64,000 nt of DNA, taken from Thiorhodospira sibirica ATCC 700588 (GTDB lineage: Bacteria > Pseudomonadota > Gammaproteobacteria > Ectothiorhodospirales > Ectothiorhodospiraceae). The DNA is taken from NCBI RefSeq assembly GCF_000227725.2, contig NZ_MU255056.1, positions 1,466,747 to 1,530,746 of the forward strand, in the 5' to 3' direction. This document shows positions 10,245-19,287 of this stretch, piece by piece. The notes under the pieces are model-generated. The model was given only the letters and a program-made list of their open reading frames with translations. It was not told where the DNA came from and made no database searches. The translations under genes and the position numbers were made by a program. How positions within the stretch are numbered: position 1 is the stretch's first letter; each line of letters opens with the position of its first letter.

Positions 10245-11265
10245 TGATCACTACCTTTGTGGGTTCGCGGAGAAAATGCAGGCGTTGAGCCATCGCCTGC
10301 GTGAGATAGATCACCTCATCTTTATCAATCAGCATCACCGCGTCAACCCCCATCGCCCGTGCCACCTCCGGCCACTGCGCTGGCCCGGCGATAAATAACG
10401 CCGTACTGGCAGCATCGGCCAGCGCGCCCTGGCGATGCAGCACCGTCACCGAGCGCAGAGAATCAGCCGGATAGCCCGTGCGCGGGTCTAGCAGATGATG
10501 ATAGCGTTGCCCCTGATATTCGTAAAAACGCTCATAATCCCCGGAGGTGAACACGCTCTCATCCCTGGCAATCTCCAGACCGGCAATCACCCCCTGTCCG
10601 CTGGGATGACGGATACCAATGCGCCAGGGACGCTGGCCGGGCTGACCGATAGCCCGCAAATCCCCACCGGCATTGACGATGGCATCGGCAATGCCCTCCG
10701 CCTGCAAGCGTTCAATAATCCGGTCAATCCCATAGCCCTTGATAAAGGCCCCTAAATCCAGCTGAATCGCGGGATTATCTGTGCGCACCTGCGTGGCCGT
10801 TAAATCCAGTTGCGCCATATTCGGCTGTTGCGCCAGCAGATGCACAATGGCCTCAGGTGCGGGCGGCGGCCCCTGCGGCTCATCCCCATGAAAGCCCCAC
10901 ATGGCAATCAAACGCCCCATCGCCGGATTAAACAGGCCCTGACTGTCCTGATAGAGCCGCTGCGCCTGCTGCAAGGGGGCATACATCTCCGCCCTCAGAG
11001 GCGCCGATTCACCACGCGCCAGCTGGGCATTGAGCGTTGCTAACGGCCCCGCTTCCCAGGCATGCCAGGTACGATGCAGCTCATCCAGCTCCTCGGCGAT
11101 CACCGCAAACGCCCGCTGTGCCTGCGCCCGATCCGCCGTATACACACTGGCATCCACCAGCGTCCCCAGGGTGAAAAAGCGGCTGTGATGAATCTGCGCC
11201 CGTTCGCACCCGGCCAGCAAACCCCCGAGCAACAGCACCAGCCCGATCCAGCCAAGCCCCCTCAT
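10237..11265 (-). CDS. apbE: FAD:protein FMN transferase ApbE (lipoprotein)
   Basis: Transfers FMN covalently to threonine of target flavoproteins such as Nqr/Rnf subunits, using FAD and Mg2+. The 342 residues start with a lipoprotein signal ending in the lipobox LLAGC (Cys20). The flavin-binding DLGAFIKGYGIDR and INAGGDLRAIG-like motif (NAGGDLRAIG) are in the middle, and the metal-binding HHLLDPRTGYPA is near residue 240. It overlaps gshB by an ATGA and the downstream permease by 8 bases, so the three genes are probably cotranscribed. No Nqr/Rnf target is in the window. Confidence 0.93.
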   Translation of the reverse strand: MRGLGWIGLVLLLGGLLAGCERAQIHHSRFFTLGTLVDASVYTADRAQAQRAFAVIAEELDELHRTWHAWEAGPLATLNAQLARGESAPLRAEMYAPLQQAQRLYQDSQGLFNPAMGRLIAMWGFHGDEPQGPPPAPEAIVHLLAQQPNMAQLDLTATQVRTDNPAIQLDLGAFIKGYGIDRIIERLQAEGIADAIVNAGGDLRAIGQPGQRPWRIGIRHPSGQGVIAGLEIARDESVFTSGDYERFYEYQGQRYHHLLDPRTGYPADSLRSVTVLHRQGALADAASTALFIAGPAQWPEVARAMGVDAVMLIDKDEVIYLTQAMAQRLHFLREPTKVVIID

Positions 11266-12242
11266 GCGCGCTGTGCCAGCTGACGCTCAATGGCGGCCAC
11301 CAACTGCCCGCCGATATCCAGACCATACAGCGCATCCAGCTCACGAATACAGGTCGGACTGGTCACATTGATCTCGGTGAGATACTCACCAATTATATCC
11401 AGACCGACAAACAACAAACCTCGCGCCCGCAATGACGGCCCAACCTCGGCACAAATCGCCCGATCACGGGCAGTCAACGCCACTCCCTCACCGCGTCCCC
11501 CGGCGGCCAGATTCGCCCGCCCCTCACCGGCTGCGGGAATGCGCGCCAAGGCATAAGGCACCGGTTCACCATCAATCAACAGAATACGCTTATCCCCCTG
11601 CACATACTCCGGCAAAAACCGCTGCGCCATCACCGTGCGCCGCCCATGCTGAGTCATCGTCTCCAGAATCACCCCGGTATTGGGGTCCCCCAGACTCACC
11701 CGAAAAATCGACGCCCCGCCCATCCCATCCAGCGGCTTGACAATCATCGTCTGCTGGATCGCCAGAAAATCGCGCAAGCGCTGCATATCCCGGCTCACCA
11801 GCGTAGGCGGACAACAGGCGGGAAACCACGCAGTAAACAACTTCTCATTGGCATCCCGCAAACTGGCCGGACGATTGACCACCAGCACCCCCGCCGCCTC
11901 CGCCAACTCCAGCAGATACGTGGTATACAAATACTCCATATCAAAGGGCGGATCCTTACGCATCAACAGCACATCAAGCTGCGCCAGCGGCGCCTTCTCC
12001 CCCGCCTCTAGCGTAAACCAGCAAACCGGATCGTCATACACCACAAGCGGCCGTAAATACCCCCACACCTGCCCATCCTCAAGCCATAGATCCTGCGGCT
12101 CCAGATAAAACAGCGCATGCCCCCGCGCCTGCGCCGCCAGCAAAATCGCCAGCGTGGAATCCTTCTTGAAGTGAATCTGCTGGATCGGATCCATCACCAC
12201 AGCAATACGACATTGAGCACTATGCATAGCTTTTAAAATCAT
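11262..12242 (-). CDS. gshB: glutathione synthetase
   Basis: ATP-grasp ligase that joins gamma-glutamylcysteine and glycine in glutathione synthesis. The 326 residues (E. coli 316) show the family N-terminus VVMDPIQQIHFKKDST, the glycine-rich ATP loop DGMGGASIFRV and the C-terminal signature INVTSPTCIRELD. Two starts are possible, 12242 and 12227, neither with a good ribosome binding site; the second fits the E. coli protein better. Its stop overlaps the apbE start (ATGA). Confidence 0.93.
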   Translation of the reverse strand: MILKAMHSAQCRIAVVMDPIQQIHFKKDSTLAILLAAQARGHALFYLEPQDLWLEDGQVWGYLRPLVVYDDPVCWFTLEAGEKAPLAQLDVLLMRKDPPFDMEYLYTTYLLELAEAAGVLVVNRPASLRDANEKLFTAWFPACCPPTLVSRDMQRLRDFLAIQQTMIVKPLDGMGGASIFRVSLGDPNTGVILETMTQHGRRTVMAQRFLPEYVQGDKRILLIDGEPVPYALARIPAAGEGRANLAAGGRGEGVALTARDRAICAEVGPSLRARGLLFVGLDIIGEYLTEINVTSPTCIRELDALYGLDIGGQLVAAIERQLAQRA

Positions 12243-12266
12243 CCGCGTACATGATCAAAATGGCAT

Positions 12267-12320
12267 TGGGAGCGCGGAGCCCCGCTCCGCAAGCATGTGA
12301 CGACATCTTCCAGATGCCGT
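12267..12320. repeat. two adjacent short palindromes (families 1 and 2)
   Basis: The speE-gshB spacer holds two hairpins. GCGGAGC-CCC-GCTCCGC (12274-12290), with TGGGAGC on its left, is a minus-orientation copy of the family 2 element seen at 21635 and 31658. ACGACATCT-TCC-AGATGCCGT (12300-12320) is a family 1 hairpin, like those at 26467 and 50735. Confidence 0.6.
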
Positions 12321-12360
12321 TGCCAAAAAGCGACGGCTGCCTGCCGCGACATCAGCACGC

Positions 12361-13209
12361 TTATTTAAGCTTGCTGCGCATGAATGCCGGGGCTTGCTGT
12401 GCCGCCTGGTGGATGGCAGCCGTGTAGTAGTGGGTAACAAAGCTGGGGGTAGCCGCTTCTTCGGCGCGCACAAACGCGATGTCGCCCGCCTTGCAGGCCA
12501 TGGTGGCGGTCCACCAGCCGGAGGGATAGGTGCATTGCGGGAAGTAGAGGGTTTGCGTGTTGGCAAAACCGGCGCGGCGCAGGCTGTCGTGCATCGGCTG
12601 GATAATGTGATCCGCATGGAGCAGCGGCGATTCGCTTTGCTGTACCAGCAGGCCCTGGGGCGCCAAGGCACGGACGCAATCCTGATAAAAGGCGGTGGAA
12701 AACAGCCCTTCTGCCGGGCCGACGGGGTCGGTACTGTCGATGATGATGATATCCAGCGAAGCAGCCGGCGCCTTTTTGACGTAGGCAATGCCATCATCAA
12801 ACAGCAGGCGGGCGCGGGGGTCATGGTTGGCATCACACAGCTGGGGAAAATACTGCTCGGCCAGGCGGGTGACGCGCTCATCAATATCCACCTGAGTGGC
12901 ATGACGCACGCAGCGGTGTTTAAGCACCTCGCGCAGGGTGCCGCAATCGCCGCCGCCGATGATCAACACCTGTTCCGGCTGGGGATGCGAAAACAGGACG
13001 GGATGAGACATCATCTCGTGATAGATGAAATTATCCCGATCCGTGAGCATGATGCAGCCATCAATGACCATCAGCTTGCCAAAGGCGACGGTATCGTAGA
13101 TTTCGATTTTTTGAAATTGCGTCTTTTCTTCATGCAATTTGGCCTTAATCCGCAAGGAAAAGGCGGTGTCTTGGTGAATTTCTGTAAACCACTGTGCATC
13201 AAGAGTCAT
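12361..13209 (-). CDS. speE: polyamine aminopropyltransferase (spermidine synthase)
   Basis: Transfers the aminopropyl group of decarboxylated S-adenosylmethionine to putrescine. The 282 residues show the nucleotide-binding GGGDCGTLREVLKH (near residue 85), the VDIDERV acidic strand and the catalytic region IIIDSTDPVGPAEGLF (near 155). The usual glycine after GGGD is cysteine here, as in some relatives. The ATG at 13209 gives the standard N-terminus. It stands alone, with no speD adjacent. Confidence 0.93.
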   Translation of the reverse strand: MTLDAQWFTEIHQDTAFSLRIKAKLHEEKTQFQKIEIYDTVAFGKLMVIDGCIMLTDRDNFIYHEMMSHPVLFSHPQPEQVLIIGGGDCGTLREVLKHRCVRHATQVDIDERVTRLAEQYFPQLCDANHDPRARLLFDDGIAYVKKAPAASLDIIIIDSTDPVGPAEGLFSTAFYQDCVRALAPQGLLVQQSESPLLHADHIIQPMHDSLRRAGFANTQTLYFPQCTYPSGWWTATMACKAGDIAFVRAEEAATPSFVTHYYTAAIHQAAQQAPAFMRSKLK

Positions 13210-13304
13210 AAATACATCGCTTCCAGGGTTGATAAAATCGCTATGAGGTGGCTGTGATGGTGGCGTTTAGCCGTTTTTTATGAAGCAGCGCGGCTTTTTG
13301 CCGC

Positions 13305-13357
13305 TCTGGTGAGCGGCGTTCCCCGCGTTGTGTCGTTCTGATGAACGGCGTTCCACG
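13305..13357. repeat. two 21-base direct repeats, 32-base period
   Basis: In the parB-speE spacer, the 21 bases from 13305 and the 21 bases from 13337 match at 18 positions. The shared core is CGGCGTTCC. A small hairpin GCGGC-TTTTT-GCCGC lies just before them. Function unknown. Confidence 0.5.
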
Positions 13358-13361
13358 GGCA

Positions 13362-14261
13362 TCAGCGCAGGTGATTGAGAATACCATCCAGCTCATCCAG
13401 GCTATGGTATTGAATCACCAGCTTGCCGCCGCCCTTTTTGGCATTGTGATTGATATTCACCGGAGCGCCAAGACGCTCGGATAACTCACTTTCCAGATGA
13501 CGGATATCGGTATCTTTTACCGGCGGGCTTTGCTTGGCGGATGGGGCGGCAGACGCTGTGTTGTGAGCTTGCACCAGGCGCTCAGTCTGGCGGACCGATA
13601 AGCCCTCCTCAGCCACCCGTTGCGCCAGCTGGATTTGCGCCTCTGGCGGCAAGGCCAGCAAGGCGCGGGCATGGCCCATTTCCAACCGTCCGGCATCCAG
13701 CAGCGCCTTGACTGGTTCGGCCAATTCCAGCAGACGCAGAAAATTAGTAACCCCTGCCCGCGAACGCCCTACCGCTTCGGCAACCGCTTGATGAGTCAAG
13801 CCAAACTCCTGAATCAGGCGGGCAAAGGCGTTAGCCTGTTCGAGGGGAGTTAAATCCTCTCGCTGGATGTTTTCAATCAAGGCGATGGCAGCGGCATCCT
13901 GGTCGGGAATGTCGCGCACAATGGCCGGGATTTCATGTAATCCGGCCAGTTGCGCCGCCCGCCAGCGACGTTCCCCGGCAATCAGCTCATAGTGACCGGC
14001 ATCGACCATGCGCAGCACCACCGGCTGAATCATGCCCTGGGCGCGGATCGACTCGGCCAATTCCTGCAACGCCGCCTCGTCGGGCTTGCGGCGCGGCTGA
14101 TATTGACCGCGTTGAATGCGCTCAATGGGAATCTGGCGCAGCTGCGCGTCCCCTGGGCTCATGGTCGCATCATCTGCGGGGGTGTCATCGCGTTGGCGGG
14201 CATGACTGGCGCTGCTGAGCAGTGCGCTTAGATTACGGCCAAGACCAGGTTTGATTGCCAT
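13362..14261 (-). CDS. parB: chromosome partitioning protein ParB
   Basis: CTPase and parS-binding protein that loads the segregation complex near the origin. The 299 residues contain the N-terminal ParB/Srx domain with ELIAGERRWRAAQLAG (near 98-113), the ENIQREDLTPLEQA box and the helix-turn-helix region around 150-180 (LTHQAVAEAVGRSRAGVTN), and a C-terminal dimerisation domain. It is downstream of parA, 59 bases away, on the same strand. I noticed no parS site in this window. Confidence 0.95.
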   Translation of the reverse strand: MAIKPGLGRNLSALLSSASHARQRDDTPADDATMSPGDAQLRQIPIERIQRGQYQPRRKPDEAALQELAESIRAQGMIQPVVLRMVDAGHYELIAGERRWRAAQLAGLHEIPAIVRDIPDQDAAAIALIENIQREDLTPLEQANAFARLIQEFGLTHQAVAEAVGRSRAGVTNFLRLLELAEPVKALLDAGRLEMGHARALLALPPEAQIQLAQRVAEEGLSVRQTERLVQAHNTASAAPSAKQSPPVKDTDIRHLESELSERLGAPVNINHNAKKGGGKLVIQYHSLDELDGILNHLR

Positions 14262-14320
14262 CGTTTTTCCAAGACATCAAGACGCTACAGATCAAGACAG
14301 CGCCATAAATGATCGGAGAT

Positions 14321-15151
14321 TTATGAGGGGCACAGGCTGCTTGCCTGCTCTGCAGATTCCGTAGCGGCCTTACGGCTTTTGTCACCCTGACGTTCCTGAT
14401 GCAGCATCTCTGCTGCCAAGGCCAGATAGGCCAGGGAGCCGCGCGAGCCTTTATCATAATGCAAAATCGGCAGACCGTGGCTGGGGGCTTCCGCCAAACG
14501 CACATTGCGCGGGATCACCGCCCGATACACCTGCTCGCCGAAATGATTTAACAACTGCTCGGAGACATCGCGTGAGAGGTTATTGCGCGGGTCATACATG
14601 GTGCGCAACAGACCTTCAATGCGTAGCTGCGGGTTGACCGATTCACGCACACTCTCAATGGTCTGCACCAGTGCCGACAAGCCTTCCAGGGCAAAATACT
14701 CGCACTGCATCGGAATGATCACCCCCTGGGCAGCAACCAAGGCATTGACCGTCAACATATTCAGCGACGGCGGGCAGTCGATCAACAGATAATCATACTG
14801 CTCCCGAACGGGGCGCAGCACATCCTGCAGCCGGTATTCACGCCGCAGCGCGCTGATCAACTGCACCTCGGCAGCGGTCAGGTCAGCATTTGCCGGCATC
14901 AGATGATAGCCCAGCTCCGGCAATGGCATAATCGTCTCACTGGCCAGCCGCTGCTTCATCAGCACATCATAGGTGGTTTTGCTCAGATCATGCTTATCGA
15001 CGCCGCTGCCCATGGTGGCATTGCCCTGGGGGTCCAGATCAAGCAATAACACGCGCTGATCAGCCGCCGCCAGAGTGGCCGCCAGATTCACACTGGTGGT
15101 GGTCTTGCCGACACCACCTTTTTGATTGGTTATGGCAATTATTCTACCCAT
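14321..15151 (-). CDS. parA: chromosome partitioning ATPase ParA (Soj)
   Basis: Deviant Walker-type ATPase that moves ParB-parS complexes. The 276 residues show the deviant Walker A motif KGGVGKTT with a second lysine (residues 10-17), the A' region LLDLDPQGNATMG and the Walker B DYLLIDCPPSLN. The ATG at 15151 matches the family N-terminus MGRIIAITNQKGG. It is the middle gene of rsmG-parA-parB, with a spacing of 11 bases from rsmG. Confidence 0.96.
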   Translation of the reverse strand: MGRIIAITNQKGGVGKTTTSVNLAATLAAADQRVLLLDLDPQGNATMGSGVDKHDLSKTTYDVLMKQRLASETIMPLPELGYHLMPANADLTAAEVQLISALRREYRLQDVLRPVREQYDYLLIDCPPSLNMLTVNALVAAQGVIIPMQCEYFALEGLSALVQTIESVRESVNPQLRIEGLLRTMYDPRNNLSRDVSEQLLNHFGEQVYRAVIPRNVRLAEAPSHGLPILHYDKGSRGSLAYLALAAEMLHQERQGDKSRKAATESAEQASSLCPS

Positions 15152-15162
15152 ACCGATTTCTT

Positions 15163-15810
15163 TTAAATCCTCTCAATGTGCAACAGATGTCTTTGGGCAT
15201 CCAGCGTAGGCACGTTCAGTGGCCATGTGCGGGTGATCTGCCAGCCCGGCGGCAGCATTGGCGGTGGTGTTGCCAGGCGCCCCAGCATGGCCAACACACG
15301 CCCCTCGGGGGCACACAGATGGCCTGCCAACTGTACATACTGTGCTGGATCCGCAAAGGCACGACTGATCACGCCATCAAAGGGCTGCGCCGGATGATAG
15401 GCCTCGACCCGCGCCTTGATGACATCCACCTGAGAACCCAGCCCCAGATGAATCACCGCCTGGCGCAAAAAGCGCACCTTCTTGCTGTTACTATCCAGCA
15501 GCGTTACCTCAAGCCCTGGGCAGGCAATGGCCAGCGGAATCCCCGGCAAGCCCGCGCCACTGCCGACATCCACTAAGCGCGTGGCCTGAATGTGTGGCAT
15601 CACCGCCAGGCTGTCAAGCAGATGCAGCGTGATCATCTCGTTTATATCACGCACCGCCGTCAGATTATAGACCTGATTCCAGCGATGCAGCAGCAGCAGG
15701 TAGCGACTCAAGGGCGCATGTAGCGAGGCAGGCAGATCCAAGGCCTGCAAACCCGAGGATAAACGGGCCGCCTGCACAGGGCTGAGGGCCGAGGGCGTAC
15801 TATCGCTCAT
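15163..15810 (-). CDS. rsmG: 16S rRNA m7G527 methyltransferase RsmG
   Basis: S-adenosylmethionine-dependent methyltransferase acting on G527 of 16S rRNA. The 215 residues include the SAM-binding VDVGSGAGLPGIPLAI (near 80-95) and the conserved NLTAVRD region near residue 50. It heads the rsmG-parA-parB cluster. In most Gammaproteobacteria mnmG precedes it near the origin; here transaldolase does. Confidence 0.95.
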   Translation of the reverse strand: MSDSTPSALSPVQAARLSSGLQALDLPASLHAPLSRYLLLLHRWNQVYNLTAVRDINEMITLHLLDSLAVMPHIQATRLVDVGSGAGLPGIPLAIACPGLEVTLLDSNSKKVRFLRQAVIHLGLGSQVDVIKARVEAYHPAQPFDGVISRAFADPAQYVQLAGHLCAPEGRVLAMLGRLATPPPMLPPGWQITRTWPLNVPTLDAQRHLLHIERI

Positions 15811-15846
15811 GCTGCCATCCCGGAACGCGGGGCGTGTGTCGCGGGC

Positions 15847-16968
15847 TCACGCCGCCAAGCGTTCGCGCTTAGCCTGCAAACCGGCCAGCAAATGCGCAAA
15901 GGCATCCGCAAAGGCCTGCACACCTTCCTCTTCCAAACGGGTGGTGATCGGCTCCAGCGCAATCCCCACCGCCGTCAGCTGCGCCAGTGCCTGCGCGGCG
16001 GCGTCCAGACCCTCGCCCAGCGTAGCGGCGGGCTGGCCATGATCCTTGAACGCCGCATAGGTTGCCGGAGGCACCGTGTTCACCGTATGCTCTCCGATCA
16101 AGGTCTCCACATACAACACATCCGAATAAGCGGGATTTTTGGTGCCGGTACTGGCCCACAGCAGGCGCTGAGGACGTGCCCCGGCCTGATTCAACGCGGC
16201 ATGACGTGCGCTATGATAGGTCGCCAGAAAGTGCGCATAAGCACACTTGGCATTGGCAATGGCGATCTTGCCGCGCAAGGCCTGCGCAGCGGCGCTATCC
16301 GTGCTGGCATCCAAGGCCTCATCAACAGCGCTATCCACCCGACTGACAAAGAAACTGGCAACCGAGGCAATGCGCGCAATCGGCAAGCCCTGGCGGCTAC
16401 GCGCCTCCAGACCGCGCAGATAGGCCTCCAGTACGGCCTGATAACGTGCCACCGAAAACAGCAAAGTCACGTTGACATTGATCCCCTGGGCGATGAGCTG
16501 CTCAATCGCCGGAATCCCCGCCACCGTCGCCGGAACCTTGATCATCAGATTCGGACGATCAACCCGCTGCCACAGCGCCACCGCCTCATCAATCGTGCCT
16601 TGGGTATCATGCGCCAGCGTGGGCGAGACCTCCAGACTCACATAACCATCTGCGCCATCCGTTGCCTGATACACCGGCAAAAAGGCCTCGGCGGCGCCTT
16701 GCACATCCGCCACCGCGAGTTCGTAAAACAACGCTGTGGGCGTGATGGCCGGATGCGCCCGAACCGCCTGCGCAATCGCTGCATCATATAAATCACTGCC
16801 GGTAATCGCCTTGTCAAAAATACTCGGATTGGATGTCAGCCCCCCAAGCCGATCCTCGGCAATCAAAGCCTGCAGCGCCCCGGACTCGACAAAATCCTTG
16901 CGGATATAGTCATACCAGATGCTCTGACCGAAATCGCGCAGCGCGCAAAGGGGGTTAGGGTGTGCCAT
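15847..16968 (-). CDS. tal: transaldolase
   Basis: Pentose phosphate enzyme that moves a dihydroxyacetone unit through a Schiff-base lysine. From the ATG at 16968 the protein has 373 residues, the longer bacterial form. The Schiff-base Lys144 lies in NLMIKVPAT, and the N-terminal family motif [13 protein letters not shown] is near residue 43. The frame is open to 17028, but the 16968 ATG has GAGG upstream and fits family N-termini ([20 protein letters not shown]). It lies 36 bases before rsmG on the same strand. Confidence 0.94.
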   Translation of the reverse strand: MAHPNPLCALRDFGQSIWYDYIRKDFVESGALQALIAEDRLGGLTSNPSIFDKAITGSDLYDAAIAQAVRAHPAITPTALFYELAVADVQGAAEAFLPVYQATDGADGYVSLEVSPTLAHDTQGTIDEAVALWQRVDRPNLMIKVPATVAGIPAIEQLIAQGINVNVTLLFSVARYQAVLEAYLRGLEARSRQGLPIARIASVASFFVSRVDSAVDEALDASTDSAAAQALRGKIAIANAKCAYAHFLATYHSARHAALNQAGARPQRLLWASTGTKNPAYSDVLYVETLIGEHTVNTVPPATYAAFKDHGQPAATLGEGLDAAAQALAQLTAVGIALEPITTRLEEEGVQAFADAFAHLLAGLQAKRERLAA

Positions 16969-17048
16969 AGTGTCAATTACCTCGTGGTTTTTTCGCAATT
17001 GCACAATTATAGCGCGAACCCGCCCCAAATAGGCTTCATGAGCAGACG

Positions 17049-17102
17049 TGGCGGACGCATCCTGCGTTCGCTGGTTTTAAAGCGACACCTGGAAGGTGTC
17101 GC
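17049..17102. repeat. two family 1 palindromes in tandem
   Basis: GCGGACGCA-TCC-TGCGTTCGC (17051-17071, preceded by GTG) is nearly the same as the copy at 30640. GCGACACC-TGGAA-GGTGTCGC (17082-17102) is nearly the same as those at 25905 and 42795. Both are upstream of tal in a spacer without genes. Confidence 0.7.
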
Positions 17103-17114
17103 CACGACGCGGCA

Positions 17115-17228
17115 AAGACTCTCCCCCCTGTTAAGGGGGAGTCCCGCCGCAGGCGGGGAGGGGGTCAGAAGTCTCTTTTAACCACCCCGGCGCTACGCGC
17201 CACCCCTCCTTGAAAAGGAGGGGAGTTT
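17115..17228. repeat. approximately 110-base intergenic repeat, copy 1
   Basis: Starts with CTCTCCCCCCTG/TTAAGGGGGAG, then CGCCGCAGGCGGGGAGGGGG, a spacer, AACCACCCCG, and ends in CCCCTCCTTGAAAAGGAGGG. It is made of nested GC-rich inverted repeats and matches the element at 36390-36497 in the same order and orientation. It lies between the NnrU-family gene and tal. The final CCCTCC/GGAGGG hairpin followed by TTTTT may also terminate plus-strand transcripts. Confidence 0.75.
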
Positions 17229-17254
17229 TTGACAGGGCGCGCTCCTTGGGCGGG

Positions 17255-17851
17255 TTATTTGAGCAGGGGAATGCCAAACATCCAGCCGTGGAGCCAGAAG
17301 ATGAAGGCGGTATATACCAACAGCCCCAAAACGATGGCGATGAGGTCGTTGTATTTGGACGGGGGGGCGCCGTTGACCGGGGTTGCCGGGCGATATTTCA
17401 GGGAGATGCGGTCTGCCACGGCCCAGATGAGGAATGCGCCAAAGAGGATGACATCGGCCAGGTTGCCGTTAGACAGCAAGTGGGCAAAGGCCCAGATTTT
17501 GACGGCGGCCAACATCGGGTGCTTGGCGGCGGCCTGGATGCGTCCGGGCAGGTAGGCGGCAAAGAACAAAGGGAAAACCGGCAGCATCAAAAGCCAGGCG
17601 GAATGCATCAGCCACATTGGCGGGGTATACAAAAGCACCGGCTCTTGACGGGCCAGCCCATAGCCCCAGATGAGCAGGATAAAGCCGACCAAGGCTATCA
17701 GGGAATGCACCCCTTGAAAGGCTTTGTCACCGACCTTGGCGACCATCCGGGTGCGCCAACCGTAGGCAAGCATGGAAACCGAGTGACTGCCCAGAAAAAG
17801 GATTAAACCGATAATAAGAAGGATCACGAGATGATATGCTCCTGTAGTCAT
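17255..17851 (-). CDS. NnrU-family integral membrane protein
   Basis: Member of the NnrU family, whose founding gene is linked to nitrite/nitric oxide metabolism and which also contains carotenoid-type isomerase relatives. The 198 residues contain five to six hydrophobic helices and the hallmark stretch KHPMLAAVKIWAFAHLLSNG (near 110-129), followed by WAVADRISLKYR. The start is the ATG at 17851. There are no denitrification genes around it, so its role here is open. Confidence 0.85.
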   Translation of the reverse strand: MTTGAYHLVILLIIGLILFLGSHSVSMLAYGWRTRMVAKVGDKAFQGVHSLIALVGFILLIWGYGLARQEPVLLYTPPMWLMHSAWLLMLPVFPLFFAAYLPGRIQAAAKHPMLAAVKIWAFAHLLSNGNLADVILFGAFLIWAVADRISLKYRPATPVNGAPPSKYNDLIAIVLGLLVYTAFIFWLHGWMFGIPLLK

Positions 17852-17989
17852 CCAGCGCCTGCCAGCAGGCAGGGCATTGCATGAGTTGATGGTAAAACAC
17901 GCGCCTTATGTTGAGGATAGAAGCTGCCATTCAAAGGTGCAGCCAAGTCTATTGTATGTTAGCTGTTTGCGCTATCGCTACAACTGCAC

Positions 17990-19147
17990 TCAAGGTACGC
18001 GCTGGGCGCGACGTTGGTATAGGCCCATCATGAGCACACCCGCTGCGGCCAGCCCGGCGGCCATGAAATAAACGCTTTGGGCGCCGTGCGCCTCCCACAG
18101 ATACCCCGCCAGCAGGCTTCCCGTTGCGCCGCCCAGACCAAAGCCCAGCGAGGTGTACAGCGCCTGTCCGCGCCCTTGCAAGCGTCCGGGGAACAGTGCA
18201 TGAATCAGCGAAATGGCGGCCGCATGAAACAGCCCGTAGCTGGCCGCATGGAGCACCTGCACAAACAGCAGCACGGGGAAAATATCCGGCCACAGGGCCA
18301 GCAAGCCCCAGCGCAGACTGGTCAATATCAAGGCCAGCGCCAATAAACGCCCGGCACTGAAACGCACCAGCAAGCGGTGCGCCACCAAAAACACCGCCAC
18401 CTCGGCAAGCACCGCAAGCCCCCAGAGTTGACCAATCAGGCTGCGCGCATAGCCGTGCTGCTCCAGATAAAGGGTAAAAAAGGCATAGTAAGGGCCGTGG
18501 CTGGCCTGGATCAGAAAACACGCGCTCAGCAGGCTCAACACCCGAGGATCGCGCAATGTAGCGCGCAGCGAGGGGGCCGTGCTTGTTGGCGCCACCGCCG
18601 GGGCCTCGCGCACGCTCAGCGTGGTTAGCCACAAGGCACCCAGCAATAGCACCACCAGCCAGGGCAAGCGCGCGATATCCAGATATTCCAGAGCAGCGCC
18701 CAGCGCCATGACCGCCACGACAAAGCCCACCGACCCCCACAGGCGAATATGCGCATAGCGGTGCGTATGTTGCCCCAGGCTATTGAGGGTGGTGACCTCA
18801 AATTGTGGCAAGGCTGCGTTCCAAAAAAAGCTAAACAGCGCCATGACCACCGCCAGCCACCAATACCCCGAGTTTAGCAACACCCCACTAAAACACAGCA
18901 GGGCCAGCAAGGCCGCAATGCGAATCACCCGCATCCGCTGCCCCGTGTGATCGGCAATCCAGCCCCAGATATTGGGCGCAATGATTTTGGTCGCCAGCAC
19001 AATCGCCATCAACTCGCCGATTTGCGCAGGCGTCAAGCCCTGACCTTGAAGATACAATCCCCAGAAAGGGATGAAGGCACCGATGCTGGCGAAATAGAAA
19101 AAATAAAAGCTGGAGAGCTTCCAGTAAAATTGTGTCACAGTCACCAA
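17990..19147 (-). CDS. major facilitator superfamily transporter (HcaT/LacY-like group)
   Basis: Twelve-helix inner-membrane transporter, 385 residues, of the MFS_1-like group that includes E. coli HcaT and the nucleoside/sugar symporters. The N-terminus FYWKLSSFYFFYFASIGAFIPFWGLYL and the loop WGWIADHTGQRMRVI after helix 2 are typical. No ATG is near the N-terminus: the candidates are TTG at 19147, GTG at 19144 and GTG at 19138, none with a clear ribosome binding site. Substrate cannot be told from the sequence. Confidence 0.83.
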   Translation of the reverse strand: MVTVTQFYWKLSSFYFFYFASIGAFIPFWGLYLQGQGLTPAQIGELMAIVLATKIIAPNIWGWIADHTGQRMRVIRIAALLALLCFSGVLLNSGYWWLAVVMALFSFFWNAALPQFEVTTLNSLGQHTHRYAHIRLWGSVGFVVAVMALGAALEYLDIARLPWLVVLLLGALWLTTLSVREAPAVAPTSTAPSLRATLRDPRVLSLLSACFLIQASHGPYYAFFTLYLEQHGYARSLIGQLWGLAVLAEVAVFLVAHRLLVRFSAGRLLALALILTSLRWGLLALWPDIFPVLLFVQVLHAASYGLFHAAAISLIHALFPGRLQGRGQALYTSLGFGLGGATGSLLAGYLWEAHGAQSVYFMAAGLAAAGVLMMGLYQRRAQRVP

Positions 19148-19287
19148 TACACTAAGCCATCGTTCAAAACAGATAACGCGCTGATTTTTTCACTCTCCTT
19201 TGTCTATGCCCCTAAATGCGCAAAACTTCCCTCTTGATTGAGTTCAGATTTAGGCTCGCTGCCTCCGAAAATGATGCGTTAAACTCA

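Noticed and set aside
12255-12902. 215-residue open frame on the minus strand
   Set aside because: It lies in another frame over speE and has no recognisable family; speE clearly codes here.
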